Below are positions 34,087-41,104 of a stretch of 64,000 nucleotides of DNA, one piece after another (the first letter of the stretch is position 1; every line of letters starts with the position of its first letter). Location: the NCBI RefSeq assembly GCF_019793435.1, contig NZ_JAILYH010000020.1, positions 85,108-149,107 on the forward strand, written 5' to 3'. Below the pieces are notes generated by a model, which was given only the letters and a program-made list of their open reading frames with translations, did no database searches and was not told the DNA's origin. The translations under genes and the position numbers were made by a program. The stretch is from Rhizobium redzepovicii (GTDB lineage: Bacteria > Pseudomonadota > Alphaproteobacteria > Rhizobiales > Rhizobiaceae).

Positions 34087-35301
34087 TCATGGCAGCCGCG
34101 GCATTTCGCCGTCGGCCACACGCCAGATCCACGGCGTCATCTCGGCTCTCGCGGCGATCATCTCATTCAGTGCAACGTCATAGTCTTCGTCGGCCTTCGT
34201 CGGAACGATGAACATGGCGATCGGCGCTGGCTTTGCCTCCGGTAAGGTCACGGAGGCAATCGGCTGGTCGCGCGAAAGATCGAACCGGAGTCCTTTCACG
34301 CTTCTTCGCTTCAGGCTTGAGAGCCGCTCCAGGAGACGCTGTTCATGGATGGTTTCGAACGGGATCCAGTTCTCGTTGACCACCATCAGCGCCACTTCCT
34401 CGACCGAAGCTATCCCCGCTCCCGAAATGCCGAACGTGGCGATGCCGATGAGATGAAACCCCTCGTTGGATCGCCACAGTTCCAGTTCGGTTTCATATCG
34501 GGCATTCAACCGTTTCCACGCACCCTCATCGAGCATGAAGGGGAAAGGCAGGTGGCGCACCAGCATCTTCTGGCCATCGCGCGCTGAGGAAAATTCCTTT
34601 ACCTCTCCGACGGTCATCATCAGTTTCCGCGGACCGGGACCGGTTAACTGGGCTCCGGCCAACATCGCTGCGCGCCTGGCGGAGATCCCTTCCTTGTCCT
34701 CCTGATGAAACACTTCCGGCACGAACAGGATGTCGCTAAGCGGACCGCCGCGGACAATCATCTGTCGCGCTGCGTTCAGCAGGCTGCTGCGGACGCGACC
34801 CCAGCCGCGTCTCCCAGCCCACAGCGCCGTCCATTCAGTCAGTTCCCCTGTCTCCCAGAGATAATGGAGCATGGCCTTGAGCGACAGCTTTTTCGGATCG
34901 TTTCGCACCGTTTCCGACGGCTCCGAAGATGAGGCCGAAGCCGATCGGTTCCCTCGTTTCGACAGCGAGAAATCGAGTTTCAGCACAGCCGCGCCCGTCG
35001 CTGCGTCGATCTGGATGGCATTGCCGATCAATGGACCAAGACCCGACAGCTCATATGGCGGTTCATAGGATGGGCAGCCGGGATCGTGATCTCGTCCTGA
35101 AAGCGGCATCCGTTTGATCAGGAATTGGCCATCCATCCGGGCGATATACATCGGCACCGGCGGTTGCCGACACGGGCAAAGTGGCCTGAGCTTCTGTTCG
35201 TAAGCGCGTTCGAGCTGCGGCAGAAACTCTGGAGAACTGTCGTCGAACGCCTGGTTGCCGATCAAAAACTGTCGCACGTCGTTCCTCCCTTGCCTGGCCA
35301 A
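34087..35301 (-). CDS. DUF1173 family protein
   Basis: 404 residues, matching the DUF1173 family common on rhizobial plasmids. The N terminus has LCPCRQPPVPMYIARM with a Cys pair and later DPGCPSY, a likely metal-binding set. The middle contains LKAMLHYLWETGELTEWTAL, and the C terminus ends in a compact alpha/beta part. Function is unknown; members are usually near transfer or accessory genes. A wrong-strand set of frames here is a shadow. Confidence 0.8.
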   Translation of the reverse strand: MARQGRNDVRQFLIGNQAFDDSSPEFLPQLERAYEQKLRPLCPCRQPPVPMYIARMDGQFLIKRMPLSGRDHDPGCPSYEPPYELSGLGPLIGNAIQIDAATGAAVLKLDFSLSKRGNRSASASSSEPSETVRNDPKKLSLKAMLHYLWETGELTEWTALWAGRRGWGRVRSSLLNAARQMIVRGGPLSDILFVPEVFHQEDKEGISARRAAMLAGAQLTGPGPRKLMMTVGEVKEFSSARDGQKMLVRHLPFPFMLDEGAWKRLNARYETELELWRSNEGFHLIGIATFGISGAGIASVEEVALMVVNENWIPFETIHEQRLLERLSSLKRRSVKGLRFDLSRDQPIASVTLPEAKPAPIAMFIVPTKADEDYDVALNEMIAARAEMTPWIWRVADGEMPRLP

Positions 35302-36250
35302 AGGCTGATCGAGCCGTAAAAGGAAGGCGTAGCATGAGCTTCGCGGACTTTACTAGCGCAAAATAGTTAGTATGTAAATGTTACGGCCGCTGGGGCCGAT
35401 TTCAACGCCAAGGCAGGAATGATCGTTAATTTTAATTTTTGGAGGCTGGAATGCACGTATCTTCTTTTGATAATTAGAAGTCAACGGTGCGTTGATTAGA
35501 AGTCAGCCGGTCAAAATGTAGAGGCTGCGCCAGCATGAAGTGAGTTCTAATCGCGTGCTACCCAGCCCTTCGAGCCGGCCGGCACTGAACCGCCGATCAC
35601 CTTGCCGCCTTCCGACTGCCCGATGGCTGCCGGCGTCTCTACATCGCAGCTGACGCCGATGCGGCCGGCCGGCACCCTGTCCACGCGGCAGACGGGCCGG
35701 AACCGCGGCGCCTGACGCCGCGGCGAAGCGCCGGGCGGCGGAAGGGAGGTTTCTTGCTGTGCCAGGAATGGCGGGCCGCACGCGGCCCAAGCCAGGGGAA
35801 GAAACCTGAGCGACCCGCTGAAGGCCCGCCCGCCGCATGGTAAGGGTCGCCTCTCGGCAGGCCCGCGGGCGGGCGCCTACCCGTGCGGCGACCGGCAGAG
35901 ACCTGCCATCCTGTAGGCCCTCACGCCCTCACCTTCCCCGTCCGGCTCGATCATGCGGGCAGAAAGGCCAGAGCGTTTCAGAACGAGCTGCGCCCTGAGA
36001 TTAGCGATGAGCCGTTCCGGACTGAGCCGGCGCAGATCCTCGTTGAAGTCGCCGAACTCCGGGGCAAGCACTAGCGGCAGGATCCCCAGCGCCTACGTAT
36101 CGAGGGATTGAGCTACCGCGCCCAATCGCCGTCAGGCCGCGAGAGGCGCGGCCCAAATCCGACGGAGACCATCTGAACCTATGTCTTCCCATCGACGACG
36201 CCTTCGAGCCCCGCCCCGCCTCGTCCCCAACCGACCGTTTCATCTACGAG
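35302..36250. other. GC-rich, structured non-coding stretch
   Basis: No gene recognised in about 950 bases. Frames seen on both strands have no family match and look like shadows or relics. The outstanding feature is a nested palindrome at 35747-35807, followed by more GC-rich dyads at about 35823-35880. Confidence 0.5.
35747..35807. repeat. Nested palindrome
   Basis: AGGTTTCTT (35747-35755) and AAGAAACCT (35799-35807) form a perfect 9-bp outer stem. Inside, GGGCCGCACGCGGCCC (35773-35788) is a perfect 7-bp stem with a 2-base loop. The element could be a cruciform, a structured RNA or a single-strand signal. Confidence 0.7.
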
Positions 36251-37136
36251 ATGCAGATCTACGGCCATCGCCCCTTCCAGGATGAACCGGACCCGCGTCC
36301 GCTGCCGGAGGAGCCGGTCGTCCAGTCGGCGCTGACCGCCATGTTCGATGCTCTATTCGAAATGCTCGGCGATACCCGCCTGGAGCCCGATCTCGAAGAC
36401 CTCCTGTGGTCGACGGTCAATCTCTTCCACCGCGCCGGCGAGCGCATCCAGCGGGAGCTTCAGCGTAATGAGGATAGCCAACGCAACGGTCAGCGCGAGC
36501 AGGACGGCTCGGAGGTCAAGAGTGTCGAGTTGGAGCGCCTCGTTGCCGAAGGCATCACGCTGCTTGAGCGCCGCAATGCCTTCGAGTTCATGCGCGCCTA
36601 TGCGGGCGACCACTTCGAAGCCAATGCGGCTCGGCATGGCGGCCGCGGACGGGCTCCAAGGTCAGCCACGCCAACATGACCGCGGCGATGATCGACTCCA
36701 GAGACTTTCCATCCGCCCGCCGGCGCGCCGAGACCGAAGTGCTGATCCCGGCAGGCACCAAGATCGCCTTCGGCGGCGGCATCGACTACAATGATCACGA
36801 ACGAATCTGGGCGAAACTCGATCAAGCCCTCGCCAAATATCCCGACATGGTGCTGCTGCACGGCGGCTCGCCGAAGGGCGCCGAACGTATCGCTGCCTGC
36901 TGGGCAGAAGCGCGCAAGGTGATACAGATCGCCTTCAAGCCGAATGGACGAAGCACGCCAAGGCCGCACCGTTCCGCCGCAATGACGACATGCTCTCGGT
37001 CATGCCGGCTGGCGTCGTCATCTTCCCCGGCTCCGGCATTACCGGCAATCTTGCCGACAAGACCCGCCGACTTGGCATCTCCGTTTTGGCAAGCGGCGGG
37101 AGATGGCGCGTAAGCGCCATCTGTCCATACGGCTGA
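36251..37136 (+). pseudogene. DUF2493 (SLOG-like) gene with two frameshifts
   Basis: Frame 1 from ATG 36251 gives MQIYGHRPFQDEPDPRPLPE and DLEDLLWSTVNLFHRA. Near 36650 the match moves to another frame (SKVSHANMTAAMIDSRDF, then KIAFGGGIDYNDH and LLHGGSPKGAERIAACWA). Near 36950 it moves again (KHAKAAPFRRNDDMLSVMPA and GSGITGNLADKTRRLGI) to a TGA at 37134-37136. The intact family protein is about 300 residues with a Rossmann-like SLOG domain that may bind nucleotides. Either the gene is dead or the sequence has two indel errors; the last 15 residues also deviate from the usual ending. Confidence 0.8.
37101..37122. repeat. Perfect hairpin upstream of the Phd/PIN operon
   Basis: AGATGGCGC and GCGCCATCT form a perfect 9-bp stem with loop GTAA. 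It ends 76 bases before the antitoxin start and overlaps the end of the DUF2493 relic. No T-run follows. Confidence 0.75.
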
Positions 37137-37197
37137 AGGAGATGCTTGCATTTCGCAAAAATTGTGTACACATTTGCCGCTGAAACGGAGCTTCGCC

Positions 37198-37464
37198 ATG
37201 ACCCAATCTCGGCAGCAGATACCATCTCCCCGCCGTGTCGGCGTGCGGGAATTTCGCGGCAACCTGACGTCTTTCCTCAAGCAGGTCGAAGACGGCCAGC
37301 GGTTCGTCCTGACGTCGCATCACAAGGTTGTCGCCGAAATCGGCCCGCCGTCAGCCGGCGTCGTCATGCGGAAACCAGGCGCGTTGCGCGGAAAGATCAA
37401 AGTTGCCGATGACTTCGATGGTCTGCCGGCGGATGTTCTGAAGTCCATGGAAGACGGGACGTGA
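37198..37464 (+). CDS. Phd/YefM-type antitoxin
   Basis: 88 residues from ATG 37198. VGVREFRGNLTSFLKQVEDG and VLTSHHKVVAEIGPP are the Phd DNA-binding domain; the C-terminal LRGKIKVADDFDGLPADVL binds and neutralises the toxin. TGTGTACACA (about 37163-37172) upstream is a palindrome suitable as the autorepression operator. It overlaps the toxin gene by 4 bases, so the pair is an intact type II module. Confidence 0.88.
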   Translation: MTQSRQQIPSPRRVGVREFRGNLTSFLKQVEDGQRFVLTSHHKVVAEIGPPSAGVVMRKPGALRGKIKVADDFDGLPADVLKSMEDGT

Positions 37465-37859
37465 GGCTGCTGCTCGATACACATGCCTTGCTGTGGTGGC
37501 TGAACGACGACGAGAAGCTAGGGAACCATGCGCGTCGCCTTATTGGCGATCCCGAGAATGATGTCCTCGTCAGTGCTGTCTCCCTTTGGGAAATCACTGT
37601 GAAGCTGCGCATCGGCAAACTTGATGCCGATATCGAAGAGATTGTTGCGATTTTGCCGGATCAAGGTTTCGACCGGCTGGATATCTCGGACGCGCATCTT
37701 ATCGCTCTCGCTGCTCTTCCACTTCATCACCGCGATCCTTTCGATCATCTGCTCATGGCGCAAGCCGTGGCGGAGGGAGCGTATTTGGTTTCGGACGATC
37801 AAAATGTCGCGCTTTATGGCATTCCGTTTGTGACTTGCTCCGATCCTGTTGCCTTGTGA
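37461..37859 (+). CDS. VapC-like PIN-domain toxin
   Basis: 132 residues. LLLDTHALLWW carries the first catalytic Asp (residue 6), SLWEITVK a conserved Glu near 44, HHRDPFDHLLMAQA the third acidic set near 92-96 and LVSDDQNV the last near 113. It is likely an RNase released when the antitoxin decays, stabilising the plasmid. All catalytic positions seem intact. Confidence 0.9.
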   Translation: MRLLLDTHALLWWLNDDEKLGNHARRLIGDPENDVLVSAVSLWEITVKLRIGKLDADIEEIVAILPDQGFDRLDISDAHLIALAALPLHHRDPFDHLLMAQAVAEGAYLVSDDQNVALYGIPFVTCSDPVAL

Positions 37860-38309
37860 TCTCACCGAGCTTGGCTCCGCGGATGAAGCCGGCTCACATC
37901 GTTCCGGTTGCGTGTTTGCCAATGGCGATGTACCTGGCGACCCATCGGCGGCTCAGGTGCTTGGGAGCGGGCACGTTTGGGGAAGATCACTCATTCGACG
38001 CCCGCGTGAACAGCTTCACCCGGGATTGGAGCACGGTCTGCAGACGGCAATGCGGTGCCGCGGCGACCTCGCCGATCAGCAGAAATGTTATCGAGGTGCT
38101 CACAGCCTGCCGCAGCCGGGAGCGGGCGAGGGTATTATGTTGATCGACATGCGGGCGAAGCGTCCGTGGAGTGTGCGGCCAATATCCCCCAGTGCTTGGA
38201 CCGGGAGGCCATGGTTTGTTGTCTCCTTCGATTGCCCCGAACCATTCCCGTTTTATATCGCTCGTATAGACGACCGCCTGCTTTGGCGGCCAACCCCTGA
38301 AGGGGTAAG
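37860..38309. other. Intergenic region, no convincing gene
   Basis: Frames on both strands overlap but show no family match. ACCCCT-GA-AGGGGT (38293-38306) is a perfect 6-bp hairpin just before the larger palindrome at 38310-38390. Confidence 0.45.
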
Positions 38310-38390
38310 ACTCGCCCGAAATTTTTGCAAATTCGATTTCGGTTCGTTTATCCTGGTGGAAAATAGAATTTTGCAAAATTTTCAGGCGAG
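38310..38390. repeat. Large imperfect palindrome upstream of the DUF736 gene
   Basis: The left arm (38310-38340, starting ACTCGCCCGAAA and containing TTTTTGCAAA) pairs with the right arm (38359-38390, containing TTTTGCAAAA and ending CAGGCGAG) over about 31 bases with few mismatches; the loop is 18 bases. It ends 75 bases before the DUF736 start. It belongs to a set of palindromes preceding plus-strand genes between oriT and 36 kb. Confidence 0.75.
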
Positions 38391-38464
38391 CTGACCGCAG
38401 CAGGTCGGCCGTCTCTTCGTGCGCCATCGGGAATGGTCCCGAGCAACCGAAGGAGACAACAACC

Positions 38465-38788
38465 ATGGCCACCACGATCGCAACGCTCACGCAGAAGACC
38501 GACGGCATCCTCGAAGGCGTCTTCGCCACGATCCGGGTCAACGCCCCGATCGCCATCGTCCCAAATGCCAGCAAGGCAAGCGAAGAAGCGCCCGACTACC
38601 GCGTCATTCACCGCAAGACGGGCTTCGAGATCGGCGCCGCCTGGAACCGCATCGCGCGGCAGACCGGCGAGGAATACCTCTCAGTGAAGCTTGAGGCTCC
38701 CGAGATCGGTGTGATCTTCGGCAATCTCGCACCGGCACCCGGCGGCGATCCTAGCAAGAAGGTGATCCTCTGGAACAGCCCGAACTGA
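38465..38788 (+). CDS. DUF736 family protein
   Basis: 107 residues from ATG 38465, preceded by GGAGAC. IATLTQKTDGILEGVFATIR, DYRVIHRKTGFEIGAAWN and YLSVKLEAPEI are the DUF736 hallmarks. These small beta-rich proteins are near-universal on rhizobial conjugative elements and of unknown function. It lies about 5.2 kb from oriT on the side expected to enter the recipient first. Confidence 0.88.
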   Translation: MATTIATLTQKTDGILEGVFATIRVNAPIAIVPNASKASEEAPDYRVIHRKTGFEIGAAWNRIARQTGEEYLSVKLEAPEIGVIFGNLAPAPGGDPSKKVILWNSPN

Positions 38789-38967
38789 AGAACAAAGCGA
38801 GCGGCCTCGAGCAATCGGGGCCGGCTTCGCCGTATCTCAGGTTTTGCGCGCAATAGCGGGATTGAAAGCGGGCATCGAGCCCGCCTTCAATCCTCCTGTC
38901 GTGCCACACGAGACCAAGGACCCTGTCTGCTCAGATACTTGAAGTCTGCCGTGAGGCTCGTGCCGCC

Positions 38968-39075
38968 TCAAGGACTTCGCGGCCCCTCCAATTTTCAGCC
39001 GGCGCCCTGAAGGGCACCGTCAGAAAATCGGTTCCTCCGCTCGCCGGCTCCGCCGGTCGCTGACGCGATCCTTGA
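38968..39075. repeat. 108-bp palindromic element, copy 1
   Basis: Bounded by TCAAGGAC and GATCCTTGA. Inside, CCAATTTTC pairs with GAAAATCGG, and CGCG blocks mirror each other, making a long interrupted palindrome. Copy 2 at 40035-40135 has the same boundaries and core. It ends 59 bases before the small gene at 39134. Confidence 0.7.
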
Positions 39076-39133
39076 CCCGGCCCGATCCTCACGACCCCGG
39101 GCGTCATCTTTCACATTTCAGGAGACGACGACG

Positions 39134-39301
39134 ATGACGATTGCACTCGAAATTCAGGTTGAGGAACTGCGGGCCGAGCTCAGGAACGCCGATCCGGCTG
39201 AGCGCCGCCAGATCGAAGCGGAGCTGGAGATCGCTCGGGCCGAACTGAGGGTAGCGATCGCCGAGCAGGAGGGCGCCATCGACGCCGCGCCACCCTTCTG
39301 A
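39134..39301 (+). CDS. Small helical protein, conserved-looking, unknown function
   Basis: 55 residues from ATG 39134 with CAGGAGACG just upstream. The sequence is almost entirely a charged helix with heptad-like spacing (VEELRAELRNADPAERRQIE, then AELEIARAELRVAIAEQEG) ending APPF, so a coiled coil is likely. I have the impression of similar short proteins on rhizobial plasmids but cannot verify it. It follows palindrome copy 1 and is transcribed away from oriT. Confidence 0.6.
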   Translation: MTIALEIQVEELRAELRNADPAERRQIEAELEIARAELRVAIAEQEGAIDAAPPF

Positions 39302-39381
39302 GGCGGCGTTTGCCTCCTCGCCTGGGCCGGTACGCCGGATCGACCGGCGCGTCGACCCGAAGCTGCGCTTCACGCCGATAA

Positions 39382-39687
39382 TTACCGGCAAGGACCAGGA
39401 AGACTTCCGCGGACAGCCCGGACCATGGGTTCCCGTCCGACATTTGTGTTCGGCCTATAGCCGCGCGCCCGTTTTGATCGGAGAAGTTCGAGGAACATAC
39501 GGACTGCATCCTCCTCTCTGTCGAAGTGATGCACCATGGCTTGTCCGATCGTTCCGATGCGTCCCCATCGCCGCGTCAGGCATGGTGTGCCGAACAACGT
39601 CGGTTCGATTGCGAGCGCGTAGAAGCGCGCCATGTTTTTCGTCGCGTCCCTGCGTTCGATGTAGAGCTGATAGGGTTGAGTGAGCAT
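39382..39687 (-). CDS. WGR-domain protein
   Basis: 101 residues from ATG 39687. YQLYIERRDATKNMARFYAL begins the domain, TRRWGRIGTIGQ carries the WGR signature near residue 40, and FDREEDAVRMFLELLRSKRA follows. In PARP and MolR proteins WGR domains bind nucleic acid; stand-alone copies occur on rhizobial plasmids. A longer start at 39810 lacks similarity. One of the few minus-strand genes in this part. Confidence 0.8.
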   Translation of the reverse strand: MLTQPYQLYIERRDATKNMARFYALAIEPTLFGTPCLTRRWGRIGTIGQAMVHHFDREEDAVRMFLELLRSKRARGYRPNTNVGREPMVRAVRGSLPGPCR

Positions 39688-39810
39688 GACGGAGAGTCGC
39701 CTCTTCCAGCTTTTGCGTCTAACGACACTTATGAATCGGTCGGCCCACACCGATTCATTTTTGTGATGATCGTTGAAGCCGAAGATCATGGATTTGGGCG
39801 AGCCGGCCAA

Positions 39811-40034
39811 TCGGCGGCCGGGTGCTATTCGCTCCGCTCACGGAGCCCGAACACCGTCTCCGCCTCCGGTCACGCCCCCTCTCGCGGAATGACGTGAGCG
39901 AATTGCCCAGCCGCAGGGCGGCGGTTCTATCCTCGACACCTCCTGCCGGCTCACGCCGGAAACGGTCGCGTCCCCTTCGGGTCCGCGGGTCTCTTCTCTC
40001 TCTGACGTCCAATTTTACTCCAGCAAATCCGGCG
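39811..40034. other. Region upstream of palindrome copy 2
   Basis: About 220 bases without recognisable coding potential. Confidence 0.4.
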
Positions 40035-40135
40035 TCAAGGACGGCGCGTCTCCCCCAATTTTTCCGCTGCTGCGTTTCACTGCGCTCTGGAAAAATCGGT
40101 TCCCCCGCTTGCGAGCCGCGTTCCGCGGTCCTTGA
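40035..40135. repeat. 101-bp palindromic element, copy 2
   Basis: Bounded by TCAAGGAC and GTCCTTGA, with CCAATTTTT and AAAAATCGG as inner arms. It resembles copy 1 (38968-39075) in boundaries, core and the GGTTCC(T/C)CCGCT segment. It ends 55 bases before the gene at 40190. Confidence 0.7.
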
Positions 40136-40189
40136 CCCCTCTTTGCAAGAGAGTGGCCGATCTCCGTCATCAACGAAGGAGATCACATT

Positions 40190-40672
40190 ATGACAACCGA
40201 TCAGAACCTTATACTCTACACCAAGTTTGCCGGCTTCCGGCTCGTCGTCCTGGCAAACCGCTTCGGCTGCGACAGCGATTTTTCGCGAGAGCTTCACGAT
40301 CGCCTGGTTGAGGGGCTCGACGCGGCAATCGATCGGATCAGCGTCATCATGGAATTGGAACGAAGTGTTCTCATCGGGGAGGATGAATTCGCCGAATATC
40401 AGCTGGAGGGCGAGATCGAGATTTTCGGGCGCTTCACTATCAATCTGCTGGACGAACTCGAAATTGATTACGACACGCATGAATTCCGCGTCAACGGCGG
40501 CGATTGGATGAGCGCTTGGGCTGCCGACGACACTGGCGTCGATATCAACTATCCTGAGCTCGTTGCGCTGATTGCGGACGAACTCGGCTCGCTGGCGCCG
40601 ATCATCAAGGATATCACGTTGGCAACTCGCATCCCGGTCTATGCGGGGCGCGTCGTTTGGTCATGGTGGTAG
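40190..40672 (+). CDS. Strongly acidic protein, unknown function
   Basis: 160 residues from ATG 40190 after GAAGGAG. No family is recognised. It holds about 31 Asp/Glu against about 12 Lys/Arg, with acidic runs such as GEDEFAEYQLEGEIEIFG and LDELEIDYDTHEF. There is no signal peptide or membrane segment. Such charge is typical of DNA-mimic inhibitors (for example ArdA or Ocr), and the gene lies in the region expected to be transferred first, where anti-defence genes are often found. The functional idea is inference only. Confidence 0.65.
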   Translation: MTTDQNLILYTKFAGFRLVVLANRFGCDSDFSRELHDRLVEGLDAAIDRISVIMELERSVLIGEDEFAEYQLEGEIEIFGRFTINLLDELEIDYDTHEFRVNGGDWMSAWAADDTGVDINYPELVALIADELGSLAPIIKDITLATRIPVYAGRVVWSWW

Positions 40673-40688
40673 CAGCACCATCTCACAT

Positions 40689-40721
40689 ACTGAGAGGCGA
40701 CAGACGAGGTTGCCTCTCAGT
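40689..40721. repeat. Hairpin between the acidic-protein and antitoxin genes
   Basis: ACTGAGAGGCGAC (40689-40701) pairs with GTTGCCTCTCAGT (40709-40721), 12 of 13 positions, loop of 7. No T-run. It ends 106 bases before the antitoxin start and 17 bases after the preceding stop, so it may be a terminator, a leader element or both. Confidence 0.7.
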
Positions 40722-40826
40722 TGCCGATGGCCCTCAAGTGAGCCGAGGAAGGACGGCTGCGAAGTTTCACAACAATCGCAGTAATGTTGTAAATGCTCTA
40801 AATTCCAGCGATAGCAAGGAAGCCCA

Positions 40827-41093
40827 ATGCCGAAGCCAAGCGGGACGTATTCAACCAGTGACCTCTCACGTAAATCCGGCGACATCATCGCCGAGGCGCT
40901 GCGTCATCCGGTGACGATCACCCAGCGGAACAAACCCCGGCTGGTTCTCCTCAATATCGAAGATTATCAGCAACTGATCAGGCAGGCAGACCGACGCACC
41001 GTCGGCACTATCGAAACGATGCCCGATGAGCTTTTTGCCGAACTCGAAAACGCCGTCGACGCCTATGCCGGCGAGGACGAGGTGGGCCGCTGA
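40827..41093 (+). CDS. Orphan Phd/YefM-type antitoxin
   Basis: 88 residues from ATG 40827. SDLSRKSGDIIAEALRHPVT and ITQRNKPRLVLLNIEDYQQL are the Phd fold. No toxin follows: the next gene is the convergent traG, ending 12 bases away. A solitary antitoxin may neutralise a related chromosomal or resident-plasmid toxin, or may regulate transcription. ACAACA and TGTTGT around 40770-40795 form a small dyad suitable as its operator. Confidence 0.8.
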   Translation: MPKPSGTYSTSDLSRKSGDIIAEALRHPVTITQRNKPRLVLLNIEDYQQLIRQADRRTVGTIETMPDELFAELENAVDAYAGEDEVGR

Positions 41094-41104
41094 TAAAACC
41101 ACGA

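Noticed and set aside
38968..40135. CRISPR array considered for the repeated elements
   Set aside because: Only two diverged copies over 1 kb apart, palindromic over their whole length, with genes between them; no cas genes.
40689..40721. Simple terminator interpretation of the hairpin
   Set aside because: Not fully excluded, but there is no T-run and the spacing pattern matches the other upstream palindromes, so it was listed as a repeat instead.
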